DNA of 64,000 nt from positions 53,450 through 117,449 of the forward strand of contig NZ_JBIWEX010000013.1 in assembly GCF_044762745.1 (NCBI RefSeq), read 5' to 3'. The notes under the pieces were generated by a model. That model made no database searches and was not told where the DNA came from. It worked only from the letters and a program-made list of their open reading frames with translations. The stretch is from Psychrobacillus sp044762745 (GTDB lineage: Bacteria; Bacillota; Bacilli; Bacillales_A; Planococcaceae). The position numbers were made by a program, and so were the translations under genes. Below, one piece after another: positions 24,588-33,002 of the stretch (position 1 is its first letter; each line of letters starts with the position of its first letter).

Positions 24588-25871
24588 TTATATAAATTGT
24601 GCTACTTCTGTAGAACCGCGCATCGCTGTCGTAGATGAAGTTCCACCAGATATTACTTGGGTAATTTCATCAAAGTAACCTGTTCCAACTTCACGTTGGT
24701 GTTTCGTAGCCGTATACCCTTTTTCCTCGTTCGCAAATTCTGCTTGTTGAAGTTTGGAGTATGCTGCCATTCCGTTTGTTTTATAGTCATGTGCTAGTTC
24801 AAACATACTGTTGTTTAATGCATGGAAACCAGCAAGTGTTACGAATTGGAACTTATAACCCATTTTTCCTAACTCCACTTGGTATTTTCCAATTGTCTCA
24901 TCATCTAAATTTGCTTTCCAATTGAATGAAGGTGAGCAGTTATATGCAAGCAATTTCCCAGGAAATTGCGCATGAATCGCATCGGCGAATTGTTTTGCTT
25001 CCTTTAGACTTGGGTGGGACGTTTCACACCAAATAAGATCCGCATAAGGAGCATATGCTAAGCCACGTGCGATTGCTTGCTCAATACCTGGTTTAGTACG
25101 GAAGAATCCTTCTGGCGTTCTTTCACCTGTGATAAAATCTGCATCCCGTGGATCAATATCGCTTGTTACCATATCCGCCGCGTCCGCATCTGTGCGTGCG
25201 ATTAATACAGTTGGTACACCAGACACATCCGCTGCTAAACGAGCCGCAATTAAATTACGAATCGCATTTTGTGTAGGAAGAAGTACTTTTCCTCCAAGAT
25301 GTCCGCATTTCTTTTCAGATGCTAACTGATCTTCTAAGTGAACACCTGCAGCCCCAGCCTCGATCATGCCTTTCATTAACTCAAACACATTTAATGGTCC
25401 ACCAAATCCAGCTTCCGCATCAGCAATAATTGGTGCGAACCAGTCGAAATGATCTCCTCTTCCTTCTGCTTGATCGATTTGATCGGCACGTTGTAATGCT
25501 TGGTTAATACGTTTTACAACTGCTGGCACACTGTTTGCCGGGTAAAGACTTTGATCGGGATACATTTGTCCTGAAAGGTTTGCATCTGCTGCAACTTGCC
25601 AGCCACTTAAGTAAATCGCTTGGAGTCCCGCTTTTACTTGTTGTACTGCCTGATTCCCTGTGAGGGCTCCAAGCGCATTAATAAAATCTTCCTTGTGTAA
25701 AGAATTCCATAAACGCTCCGAACCTTTACGAGCTAGCGTATGTTCAATTTGTAAGGAGCCACGAAGCTTAATCACTTCCTCTGGTGAATATGGACGTTCA
25801 ATTCCTTTCCAACGATTTTCTTGATCCCACTCTGCACGTAATTGTTCTACTCGTTGTTGCCTTGTTAACAT
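24588..25871 (-). CDS. aceA: Isocitrate lyase
   Basis: 427 residues from ATG 25871 (GAGAGG nine bases upstream; ATG 25880 is too close to it). The signature KKCGHLGGKVL contains the catalytic Cys. The metal/substrate blocks WFAPIIADAEAGFGG and IARTDADAADM are intact. It cleaves isocitrate to glyoxylate and succinate and is the first gene of the operon with aceB and a YhfH-like gene. A divergent LytTR regulator and a palindromic site lie upstream. Confidence 0.97.
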   Translation of the reverse strand: MLTRQQRVEQLRAEWDQENRWKGIERPYSPEEVIKLRGSLQIEHTLARKGSERLWNSLHKEDFINALGALTGNQAVQQVKAGLQAIYLSGWQVAADANLSGQMYPDQSLYPANSVPAVVKRINQALQRADQIDQAEGRGDHFDWFAPIIADAEAGFGGPLNVFELMKGMIEAGAAGVHLEDQLASEKKCGHLGGKVLLPTQNAIRNLIAARLAADVSGVPTVLIARTDADAADMVTSDIDPRDADFITGERTPEGFFRTKPGIEQAIARGLAYAPYADLIWCETSHPSLKEAKQFADAIHAQFPGKLLAYNCSPSFNWKANLDDETIGKYQVELGKMGYKFQFVTLAGFHALNNSMFELAHDYKTNGMAAYSKLQQAEFANEEKGYTATKHQREVGTGYFDEITQVISGGTSSTTAMRGSTEVAQFI

Positions 25872-25903
25872 GTTCATCATCCTCTCTTCATTTAATGTAT
25901 GAA

Positions 25904-25943
25904 ACAGTTAAAAACATTACTTTCTTACTGTTCCATAACAGTT
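25904..25943. promoter_or_regulatory. Candidate operator in the aceA/LytTR divergent region
   Basis: ACAGTT occurs at 25904 and 25938, and ACTGTTCCATAACAGT (25927-25942) is a perfect 6-bp inverted repeat with a 4-bp spacer. LytTR proteins bind ACAGTT-like elements, so this may be the target of the divergent regulator. It sits 33-72 bp upstream of the aceA start. Confidence 0.5.
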
Positions 25944-26074
25944 TGTTTTCTTGTAATCTACTATATAACAATATTCTGAATTTTGCATAGACTTTTAGAT
26001 AAACGACTGTTTAAAGAGGATGAAATACAAATACGGTGGATGAACGAAGAAATTTTTATACTGGAGGGAAATGA

Positions 26075-26731
26075 ATGGAAATATCGAAAGAACAACTTCT
26101 ACAATATATCGCTTTGTTGGAAGATTGGATTCCGAAAGAAGCTTCTATCGCCATTGCAGCAAGGGGTGAGTACATTTATGTTGATGCAAAAAAGCAAAAC
26201 TGGCAGCTGAGCAATAAACAAAAAGTGAAAGAAGGAAGCATTGCAGAAATAGCTATGCAGACCTGTTGTAGAACAGAGGGTGTCGTAGAGGATTTCATTC
26301 TAAGCGAACCTTATTACGGAATCGCCTATCCTATAAATTTTTTAGAAGAAACTGGAGCTCTTATTGTTATACTACCTCCAAAACACCCTGTTATAAATCC
26401 AGCGCCTTACCGTTTCTTGACGGGGAAGTTAGAAGAAGAATGGCGACCAATACCAATCGAGAAAATTGCATACATGGAAAGTCTTCAGAAAAAAACATGG
26501 TTTTATGCAAATAAAGAACCTTATAAAACGAGCATTCCGCTGAAAGAATTACAACAACGCCTCCCAGAATCATTTTTACGCATTCATCGATCTTATATTG
26601 TAAATGTAGCTTTTATCGATCGAATCATCCGAGATTTTTCTTCTAATTTATTAGTGCTACTCCAGGACGGTACAGAACTTCCTATAAGTCAGACATATAC
26701 GGCTAATGTTCGGAATGCTTTAGGTTTTTAA
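26075..26731 (+). CDS. LytTR-family transcriptional regulator
   Basis: 218 residues. The C-terminal LytTR DNA-binding domain (about 125-215) has IAYMESLQKKTWFY, LQQRLPESFLRIHRSYIVN and LPISQTY. The N-terminal half is not a receiver domain and may sense a ligand. GGAGGG precedes the ATG. Divergent from aceA, it is the most likely local regulator of the glyoxylate operon; this is inferred from position. Confidence 0.88.
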   Translation: MEISKEQLLQYIALLEDWIPKEASIAIAARGEYIYVDAKKQNWQLSNKQKVKEGSIAEIAMQTCCRTEGVVEDFILSEPYYGIAYPINFLEETGALIVILPPKHPVINPAPYRFLTGKLEEEWRPIPIEKIAYMESLQKKTWFYANKEPYKTSIPLKELQQRLPESFLRIHRSYIVNVAFIDRIIRDFSSNLLVLLQDGTELPISQTYTANVRNALGF

Positions 26732-26736
26732 ATGCG

Positions 26737-26767
26737 AAAGAGCTACCTCAAGCGGAGATAGCTCTTT
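26737..26767. terminator. Bidirectional terminator
   Basis: AAAGAGCTA pairs with TAGCTCTTT around a 13-nt loop, between the convergent LytTR and EamA genes. Confidence 0.8.
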
Positions 26768-26774
26768 ATTATAT

Positions 26775-27662
26775 TTAACTATTAACAGGTATTTGCTTCG
26801 TCGAACTACTCCCAACAGTCAGAACAACGATACTTCCAAGCAATAACAAAATACCAACCCAAGAAGTCGCACTTAGTATTTCTCCTACGATAAATACTCC
26901 CAACAATGCAGCAGTCGTCGGTTCTGCAAGCGACAATGTTAGTGCAGAGGAAGAGGGAATCTTATTCAATCCTCTTCCATATAACACATACGCCACGCTC
27001 GTCGTCGCCAGCCCTAAGTAAAAGATAATTCCTACATTTCCAGCATTCTGTAGCCAGCTGACATCGTACAAAAACCAAAATGGTGACAAAAAGATAGCAC
27101 TAACAGAGAAAGTCATTGCGACTACTGGAATTACTTCTTCTTTTCGAAGGAGCGATTTGCTCGATAGAGTATATATCGCAAATCCCACTCCAGCAATTAA
27201 AGAGTACATAACACCAACTGGATTGATCGTAATTTCCCCTTTATTCATAAACAAAAAAATACATCCTAGTAATGCGAAAGCTGTCGAAATTCCCCAAATT
27301 TTTGACGGTCTCACTTTTAAAAATACCCATTCGATTACTCCTGAAAATACCGGGGCACTTCCGATTGCAACTACACTCGCAATTGCTACTCCTGTTAATT
27401 TAACGGAAGAAAAAAACAATAGCTGAAAAAGTGATATGCAGATTGCAGCGTATATCGTCTCTTTCCACGGCCAACTTTTAAACTTAATTTTCTTTAATAG
27501 AATCATTGCGATTAATAATGAAAAACCACCGACCGCTGAACGCCCCGCACTTATAACGAAAGGGTGCGCATTTTCCGGTAAAAACGTTTGCGCCGTCCCC
27601 GTCGTCCCCCATAAAATGGCGCCAAGTAATACAAATATGTATGGTATTACAGACAATCCCAT
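26775..27662 (-). CDS. EamA/DMT-family transporter
   Basis: About 295 residues with ten hydrophobic segments in two EamA repeats; the second begins near NPVGVMYSLIAGVGFAIYTL. GTTGTAQTFLP near the N-terminus and LAEPTTAALLG in the last third are typical. The ATG at 27662 is chosen for its adjacent AGGAGGGG; a 20-residue longer frame lacks such a site. Probably a metabolite exporter; substrate unknown. Confidence 0.85.
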   Translation of the reverse strand: MGLSVIPYIFVLLGAILWGTTGTAQTFLPENAHPFVISAGRSAVGGFSLLIAMILLKKIKFKSWPWKETIYAAICISLFQLLFFSSVKLTGVAIASVVAIGSAPVFSGVIEWVFLKVRPSKIWGISTAFALLGCIFLFMNKGEITINPVGVMYSLIAGVGFAIYTLSSKSLLRKEEVIPVVAMTFSVSAIFLSPFWFLYDVSWLQNAGNVGIIFYLGLATTSVAYVLYGRGLNKIPSSSALTLSLAEPTTAALLGVFIVGEILSATSWVGILLLLGSIVVLTVGSSSTKQIPVNS

Positions 27663-27758
27663 CGCCCCTCCTGAAAATTCTTGTTTTACTTTCAATATAG
27701 CACATATTGAGATAGTGACCATCGTATCTTATACTTATATAGATAGGAGGCATGCCCC

Positions 27759-27989
27759 GTGTATATGACAGTAGAAGAAACTGCGAATTATTTATCTATG
27801 CCTATTGAACAAGTGAAACGCTATATTGCTGAAAAAAAGATTCGTGCAATCTTCGATGGAGAAGATTATTACGTTAATAGTGCTCAATTCCAAACACATT
27901 TGGAGCAAGTAGAAGAGTTAAAACGCCAAATTGACGAATGGCGCAACACACCCATTCCGGATGATATTGATGTGAAAGATGAGGATTAG
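27759..27989 (+). CDS. Excisionase-like helix-turn-helix protein
   Basis: 76 residues from GTG 27759 (AGGAGG eight bases upstream). VEETANYLSMPIEQVKRYIAEKKIRAIFDGEDYYV is a MerR/excisionase-type winged HTH. An acidic helix and tail (IPDDIDVKDED) follow. No integrase is nearby, so a stand-alone DNA-binding function is more likely than recombination. Divergent from the EamA gene. Confidence 0.75.
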   Translation: MYMTVEETANYLSMPIEQVKRYIAEKKIRAIFDGEDYYVNSAQFQTHLEQVEELKRQIDEWRNTPIPDDIDVKDED

Positions 27990-28012
27990 CATTTAAATAG
28001 TTAAAGCAAACA

Positions 28013-28043
28013 GGGTTTTCTCCGTATGTGGGGAAATCCTTTT
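28013..28043 (+). terminator. Terminator after the HTH gene
   Basis: GGGTTTTCTCC and GGGGAAATCC form a stem with a 6-nt loop and TTTTGATTTTT tail. Confidence 0.65.
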
Positions 28044-28049
28044 GATTTT

Positions 28050-28230
28050 TAGTACCAGTAGCATACACAATTCGTGGTAATGCGAATCCTAGAGAAATTT
28101 AAGTAAGAAAAAGCAAATGCTTATCCTGATGAGTGTTCACGGAACTTGGGAAACCGTAGATAAGTCAAGGCTGGGGAACTTGTCATTCTATGTGGCAAGA
28201 TGATAGATATTATTTTATAGAAAATAAAAA
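28050..28230. other. Unexplained intergenic segment, possibly structured RNA remnant
   Basis: Between two terminators lies about 180 bp with no open frame. It contains GTGGTAATGCGAATCCTAG, GAACTTGGGAAACCGTAG and CAAGGCTGGGGAACTTG. The wording recalls domain I of group II intron RNAs, but no catalytic domain V or maturase frame follows. A degenerate remnant or an unknown RNA are both possible. Confidence 0.3.
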
Positions 28231-28231
28231 A

Positions 28232-28271
28232 AAACATAAAAATGAGCTAGGAAAGTATCTCCAAGCTCATT
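28232..28271 (-). terminator. Terminator of the GNAT gene
   Basis: AATGAGCT pairs with AGCTCATT. On the minus strand it is followed by TTTTATG and a run of nine T. Confidence 0.75.
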
Positions 28272-28356
28272 GTATTTCAACTTTTCGTTTTTTTGAAATG
28301 ATCCGTTAGCCAATAATGCAGCACAAAACTTCATAGTAGTTGAGAAAAAGATAGTA

Positions 28357-28812
28357 TTAAATTTCTTTTTCCATCAAAACATTTGTAGTCTGATAACCTA
28401 ATTTTTCATATAATCCTCTTGCTACTTTGTTATGACCAAAAACATGAAGACCTATTTTATTCATTCCAAGTTTCTGCCCAACATTCTCTATTTGCCTCAT
28501 TGCTTCCTTACCATACCCAAATCCTTGGTATTTTTCTAATATGTATATATCATAGATAAATCCTTCTTTTTCAGATTTTTGTGCAAGCCATATAACTCCA
28601 ACTGCCTTGTCTTCATTCAGAACAGTGTATAAGAAATTACTCTCTGTCTTCTCGCCTTTCGGCAAAAGCTTCGAATATTCCTCTTTCGCTTTACTAATTG
28701 ATTCTTCCTGATCCCAATTTCCGGATAAAACTTTTTCTTCCGCATATGATTTTATCGCTGAAGAAAGATATTTTTGATACTCATCGGAATTCATTAAAAC
28801 TAACTCAACCAT
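28357..28812 (-). CDS. GNAT-family N-acetyltransferase
   Basis: 151 residues. Motif A is GFIYDIYILEKYQGFGYGKEAM with the acetyl-CoA pyrophosphate loop QGFGYGK. Motif B, GLHVFGHNKVARGLYEKLGYQ, closes the fold. ATG 28812 is selected for the GGGGGAG site eight bases upstream. Monocistronic; the acceptor substrate is unknown. Confidence 0.88.
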   Translation of the reverse strand: MVELVLMNSDEYQKYLSSAIKSYAEEKVLSGNWDQEESISKAKEEYSKLLPKGEKTESNFLYTVLNEDKAVGVIWLAQKSEKEGFIYDIYILEKYQGFGYGKEAMRQIENVGQKLGMNKIGLHVFGHNKVARGLYEKLGYQTTNVLMEKEI

Positions 28813-29098
28813 CGTTTTTCTCCCCCTTAACTTGTAACTTCTATAAAACAGCATTCAATTCCTTCTTTTCACTAACTGGCTGCATTAAGAAGGGGATTAT
28901 ACAAAAGCGTTAGAAATACCAAGAAACACACTTTCAAAACATAAAAAGTCTATGCCCTATTATTCTTTCACTATTTGTTTTTCCTGAATTTCCATATACA
29001 ACAATAAATTAAGGCTAACTTCCAAGCTCCCTATATGGAAAAAGCTCATCTTCTTTTAGAAATTTGTGATGATGCAATTCTTCACTTACTAGGGATAA

Positions 29099-29136
29099 TG
29101 CGTCGAAAGGGACCGCTAGCCTTCTCGTTTGACGCA
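29099..29136. other. Imperfect hairpin in a long intergenic region
   Basis: TGCGTC pairs with GACGCA, with inner AAAGG/CCTTCT pairing around ACCGCTAG. It belongs to an 811-bp stretch (28813-29624) without a convincing gene. The stretch also carries a 21-bp-period array, a long-hairpin repeat and a terminator. Confidence 0.4.
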
Positions 29137-29194
29137 CCCTGCATGAGCCGCAACTATAGTCATCTCACTCCAAGTAAACTTGCTATTGTAAGAA

Positions 29195-29295
29195 TTAGTT
29201 GCTTTCGCAGGCAATTTAGTTGGTCTCGTGCCGATTTAGTTGCTTTCAGACTAGAACTAGTTGCTTTAAATGATTAGTTTGTTGCCCTAATCCAA
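29195..29295 (+). repeat. 21-bp-period intergenic array C (degenerate)
   Basis: TTAGTTGCTT at 29195, TTAGTTGGTC at 29216, TTAGTTGCTT at 29236, CTAGTTGCTT at 29257 and TTAGTTTGTT at 29274 are spaced by 21, 20, 21 and 17 bases. A TTACTGGAT / ACTGGATAAAAT pair follows (29297 and 29320), words also present in array B. Confidence 0.65.
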
Positions 29296-29370
29296 TTACT
29301 GGATACAAGCAATTGGAAAACTGGATAAAATTTTGTTTTTTAGCGAGCCGACACTGTAAAGTGAGCAACT

Positions 29371-29510
29371 CCCATTGATTTTTGCGGCAGGCGGCGACTC
29401 CTGCCGGATGAGTGAGCTTAATGAGACATTCCAACGTACGCGCAAGCGGCGGGAATGGCTCATCGCTCACCCGGTGGAAAGCGTCCGTCCTGCAGCGAAA
29501 ATCATGGCGG
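29371..29510. repeat. Long-hairpin intergenic repeat, copy 2
   Basis: About 140 bp with complementary ends (CCATTGATTTTTGCGGCAGG versus CCTGCAGCGAAAATCATGG). Inner arms shared with copy 1 at 8600 are GGCGGCGACnCCTGCCGGATG, CATCGCTCACCCGG and GGAAAGCGTCCGTC. The centre differs in sequence but keeps pairing (CATTCC with GGAATG), i.e. compensatory change. Confidence 0.8.
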
Positions 29511-29566
29511 ATACCTTATGACACACTTTCCCATATTACGTTACTTTCTAATCCCTAGAAAACGAC

Positions 29567-29612
29567 AAAAAATAGGATGATACTCTACAATTAGAGATCA
29601 TCCTATTTTTTA
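29567..29612 (-). terminator. Terminator of the metY-hom operon
   Basis: AAAAAATAGGATGAT and ATCATCCTATTTTTT form the stem with an inner CTCT/AGAG pairing, 13 bp after the hom stop. Confidence 0.88.
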
Positions 29613-29624
29613 CTTCTATATATT

Positions 29625-30611
29625 TTAAATCGTAATAAAAAATCCTGCACGTTTTCCAATGATTTCCGCGTAATCTTCTACCATAACACTTGCAGTTGGA
29701 TACATCCCCGCACCCGGTCCTACTAATGTGAGGGTCCCGATGTAGTTTGTATCTAGTGAAACAGCGTTATTTACTCCTTCTATCGCGTATAAAGGATGAT
29801 CTGGGCCTACAAGTTGCGGTCCAACCGATGCAAATAGTTCCCCGTTTTCATCTTGCTCAATTTCTGCAACATGTCGGTAACGAAGACCTTCTTGCTTCGC
29901 TTTTTTCACATCCTCTAATGAAATTTCATCAATTCCCACTACTTTTACATCGTTCCAGTTTGGCTGTTTACCAAAAGCGAGCGCACTTAAAATCATTAAT
30001 TTACGGAAGGCGTCTTGACCTGAGACGTCATTATATGGATCTGCTTCTGCATATCCTAGGAGCTGTGCTTCTTTTAAAGCATCTTCAAACTGACATTCAT
30101 CTACACGCATTTGCGTTAAAATGTAATTCGACGTTCCATTTAAAATTCCTTGAATTTTCTTCACTGAATTGACTTGAAGCAAATTTTTCAATGTTTTAAT
30201 GACAGGAACTCCACCAGCTGTAGTTGCTTCATACCCGACAAATACGCCTCGGGATTTCGCGCGCTCTTGTAGCGGAATACTATACTTGGAGAACATCACT
30301 TTATTTGCTGTAATGACGTGACAACCTTTATCAATCGCTCGACATAAATAGCTATACGCCGGTTCTTCATTGACAATAGCTTCAAAAACTACTTGTAGTC
30401 CAGGAATGTTAATGATGTCCTCGAAGTCATCTGTTACTAGTACACCAGGAGTTTCTATTCTTTCTTTGGATAGGTTATGGACAAGAATAGCGCTAATTTC
30501 AATATCCAATCCTAGCGATTTTTTTAAGTCTTCTTTTTTTTCATTGACAATATGATATATCCCTTGACCGACTGTTCCGAAACCTAAGATTGCTGCTTTT
30601 ATTTTCGCCAT
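29625..30611 (-). CDS. hom: Homoserine dehydrogenase, short form
   Basis: 328 residues. The NAD(P)-binding loop is GFGTVGQG (residues 10-17). The catalytic domain has ITANKVMFSKY, GYEATTAGGVPVIKTL and the signature ILNGTSNYILTQM. The C-terminal ACT domain of many homoserine dehydrogenases (about 430 residues) is absent, so threonine feedback through that domain is not expected. It lies 79 bp after metY under a SAM riboswitch, pointing to supply of homoserine for methionine rather than threonine. Confidence 0.93.
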   Translation of the reverse strand: MAKIKAAILGFGTVGQGIYHIVNEKKEDLKKSLGLDIEISAILVHNLSKERIETPGVLVTDDFEDIINIPGLQVVFEAIVNEEPAYSYLCRAIDKGCHVITANKVMFSKYSIPLQERAKSRGVFVGYEATTAGGVPVIKTLKNLLQVNSVKKIQGILNGTSNYILTQMRVDECQFEDALKEAQLLGYAEADPYNDVSGQDAFRKLMILSALAFGKQPNWNDVKVVGIDEISLEDVKKAKQEGLRYRHVAEIEQDENGELFASVGPQLVGPDHPLYAIEGVNNAVSLDTNYIGTLTLVGPGAGMYPTASVMVEDYAEIIGKRAGFFITI

Positions 30612-30690
30612 ACTTTCTCCTCCAACTAAATCTGCACAATTGAGCTTTTTACATATTGTAGACTATTTCCGCCCAATTAACAACAAAATT

Positions 30691-31983
30691 CTATCTAGAG
30701 AGGACATTTGTTTTTTCCACAAGTACTTTATCTAAAGCATTTTGTAAGTCCTCTACCGCTTCTAACCCTACAGACAAGCGGATTAGATCCTCTGTTACGC
30801 CTGTTTTCACTAAATCTTCTGGTGTTAACTGTTGATGTGTTGTAGAAGCTGGGTGAATAATCAATGACTTCGCGTCTCCCACGTTTGCTACATGCGACCA
30901 AATTTCTATATTATCGATAATGCGACGACCTGCTTCTCTTCCGCCTTTTACGCCAAAGTTTAAGATAGACCCAAAGCCGTTTTGTAGATATTTTTTCGCC
31001 AGTTCATGAGACGGATGATCTTCCAATCCTAAATAATTCACCCATTCTACACCTTCATGGTTTACTAAATATTCCGCAATTTTTTGTGCATTCTCATTGT
31101 GCTTAGGTACTCGAAGATGGAGCGTTTCTAGCCCTTGTAAGAACGAAAACGCTGCTTCTGGACTTAACGAAGGTCCGAAATCACGTAGAAGCTGTACACG
31201 TAATTTAATCGCAAATGCGACGTTTGGTACATCGATTCCATAGCGTAATCCGTGATATGTTATATCTGGTTCAGTAAACCCTGGGAATTTATCTGAGTTC
31301 CAGTCAAAGTTTCCTCCGTCTACCACGATTCCACCGATCGTCGTTCCATGTCCGCCAATCCATTTCGTAGCGGAATGGATAACAACATGAGCACCGTGCT
31401 TAATCGGGTTCGTTCCATACGGAGTAGCGAATGTATTATCTATTAAAAGTGGAACGCCTACTTCATTTGCAATCGCCGCTACTTTTTCTATATCTAATAT
31501 ATTTAGACTTGGGTTTCCAATCGTTTCTGCGAAAAAGCCTTTTGTTTTATTAGTTACTGCAGCACGGAAGTTTTCCGGATTAGTAGAGTCAACGAATTTT
31601 ACCGTAATGCCGTAACGAGGCAGCGTATGTGCAAATAAATTAAATGTACCGCCATATAAGTTTTCTGCTGCAATTATTTCGTCCCCTGCGCCCGCAATAT
31701 TCAAAATCGAGAACGCAATTGCCGCCATACCCGAAGATACTGCAACTGCTGCCGTTCCACCTTCAAGAAGCGCTACTCGTTGTTCGAAAACATCGACAGT
31801 CGGGTTCATAATACGAGAGTAAATATTGCCCGTTTCTTTTAATGCAAAAAGATTTTGTGCATGTTCTGTATCGCGAAATACGTAAGAAGTCGTTTTGTGA
31901 ATAGATACTGCTCGTGAACCTGTTACTGGATCTGGCTGTTGACCACCGTGCAAAAGAACTGTTTCTTTTTGAAGATTTGTCAT
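30691..31983 (-). CDS. metY: O-acetylhomoserine sulfhydrylase (aminocarboxypropyltransferase)
   Basis: 430 residues, a Cys/Met-metabolism PLP enzyme of the MetY type. The N-terminal VLLHGGQQPDPVTGSRAVSIHKTTSY distinguishes it from shorter MetB/MetC proteins. The PLP Lys is in VIHSATKWIGGHG. It makes homocysteine directly from O-acetylhomoserine and sulfide. A strong AGGAGG precedes the ATG, and the SAM riboswitch leader lies upstream. Confidence 0.93.
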   Translation of the reverse strand: MTNLQKETVLLHGGQQPDPVTGSRAVSIHKTTSYVFRDTEHAQNLFALKETGNIYSRIMNPTVDVFEQRVALLEGGTAAVAVSSGMAAIAFSILNIAGAGDEIIAAENLYGGTFNLFAHTLPRYGITVKFVDSTNPENFRAAVTNKTKGFFAETIGNPSLNILDIEKVAAIANEVGVPLLIDNTFATPYGTNPIKHGAHVVIHSATKWIGGHGTTIGGIVVDGGNFDWNSDKFPGFTEPDITYHGLRYGIDVPNVAFAIKLRVQLLRDFGPSLSPEAAFSFLQGLETLHLRVPKHNENAQKIAEYLVNHEGVEWVNYLGLEDHPSHELAKKYLQNGFGSILNFGVKGGREAGRRIIDNIEIWSHVANVGDAKSLIIHPASTTHQQLTPEDLVKTGVTEDLIRLSVGLEAVEDLQNALDKVLVEKTNVLSR

Positions 31984-32052
31984 TTTGAATTCCTCCTAAA
32001 AATAGTTTAGATGGACGCATTGGGAAACGGGTAAGAATCATTAGGACAAACA

Positions 32053-32082
32053 AAAAACCCCGCTTCGATTAAGAAGAGGGGT
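32053..32082 (-). terminator. SAM riboswitch terminator
   Basis: Leftward CCCCTCTTC pairs with GAAGCGGGG, followed by TTTTTTG, located between the aptamer and metY. Confidence 0.88.
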
Positions 32083-32102
32083 GCAGTTTCGCATGTTCCT
32101 CC

Positions 32103-32220
32103 TCTTATCTTCCAAATTCGAGTAATCCGAATTTGTAGGAATTAGCACCTTTCCAAGTTTAGAACTCGGTGGTTGCCGGGCATCGCAGGGCCTAGTCCCT
32201 CCGCCACTCTTGATAAGAGT
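32103..32220 (-). promoter_or_regulatory. SAM (S-box) riboswitch upstream of metY-hom
   Basis: The minus strand begins CTCTTATCAAGAGTGGCGGAG and continues GGGACTAGGCCCTGCGATG, CCCGGCAACC and AAGGTGCTAATTCC, ending GGAAGATAAGAG. These are the conserved S-box elements including the P1 ends CTCTTATC/GATAAGAG. High S-adenosylmethionine should favour termination at 32053-32082. The remaining gap to plsY carries the two divergent promoters. Confidence 0.96.
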
Positions 32221-32360
32221 ATTAGATTTAGTTTTCCATCTTGATACAAAGTATAAGATTCTATTAAACTATAAGTCAAGTGTTTTTATAAAAAATTCTG
32301 AAACTTCTTTGGTGATGGAACGTTTAATGTATTGTAGTTATTAGATAGAGAGGTGAGATG

Positions 32361-33002
32361 ATGGCAGTTTGGATTTTGATTATATTAGTTATTAGTTACT
32401 TAGTCGGCTCAATCCATGGTTCGAAAGTTGCGCAGGTTCTAAGTGGCGTCAATATCAAAAAAGAAGGGCTCAAAAATTCTGGTGCTTCGAATGCGGCGAT
32501 TGTGCTAGGTATGAAATATGGCATCCTAGTCGCTGTGATTGATATTTTAAAGGGAGTACTCGTTATTGTCGGCGTGCGTTTTTGCATCCAACAATATGGT
32601 ATTTTTTCCGTTATGGAATCGGATTTATTGCTTTATTTGGCTGGAGCTGCTGTTATTTTAGGGCATAATTTCCCAATTTATACTAGATTTCAGGGTGGGA
32701 AAGGGACCGCTTCGATAATTGGAATACTATTTGCTATATATTGGCCTATTGGACTTATTGGACTTTTATTATTAGTAGGTACGACTTTTTTAACGGATTT
32801 TTTATTGATCGGTGTGTTTGTATTTTATGCAGTATTTATAGTGGCTTCCATTTGGTTTGCCGAAGGGGTTGCACCTATTGCGGTTGCCGTTTTTTTATTC
32901 GTCATGGCTCTTATTCTCCATATCGAAAACTTTCGCCGTCTAGCCCGTAAAGAAGAACCAAGAATATCCGCGTTCTTGAAGAAAAAGAAACCATCTGTGT
33001 GA
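32361..33002 (+). CDS. PlsY-family glycerol-3-phosphate acyltransferase
   Basis: 213 residues, five or more membrane segments. PlsY signatures are visible: a Ser-rich loop NSGASNAAIVLG near residue 40 and GHNFPIYTRFQGGKGTAS near residue 100. PlsY acylates glycerol-3-phosphate with acyl phosphate. The sequence is somewhat diverged (SIHGSKVAQ instead of the usual SIPFG-type start), so it may be a paralogue rather than the main plsY. Start ATG 32361 or 32358. It overlaps the next gene by 4 bp. Confidence 0.8.
   Translation: MAVWILIILVISYLVGSIHGSKVAQVLSGVNIKKEGLKNSGASNAAIVLGMKYGILVAVIDILKGVLVIVGVRFCIQQYGIFSVMESDLLLYLAGAAVILGHNFPIYTRFQGGKGTASIIGILFAIYWPIGLIGLLLLVGTTFLTDFLLIGVFVFYAVFIVASIWFAEGVAPIAVAVFLFVMALILHIENFRRLARKEEPRISAFLKKKKPSV

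Noticed and set aside
25983..26210. 75-codon frame upstream of and overlapping the LytTR gene
   Set aside because: No ribosome binding site, out of frame with the clear LytTR gene, and it covers the divergent promoter region.
27759..27989. Excisionase gene as sign of an integrated element
   Set aside because: No integrase, att repeats or phage genes nearby; stand-alone HTH proteins of this type are common.
29035..29277. Open reading frame of 80 codons on the plus strand
   Set aside because: It runs through a hairpin and the 21-bp array, has no ribosome binding site and no protein-like pattern.
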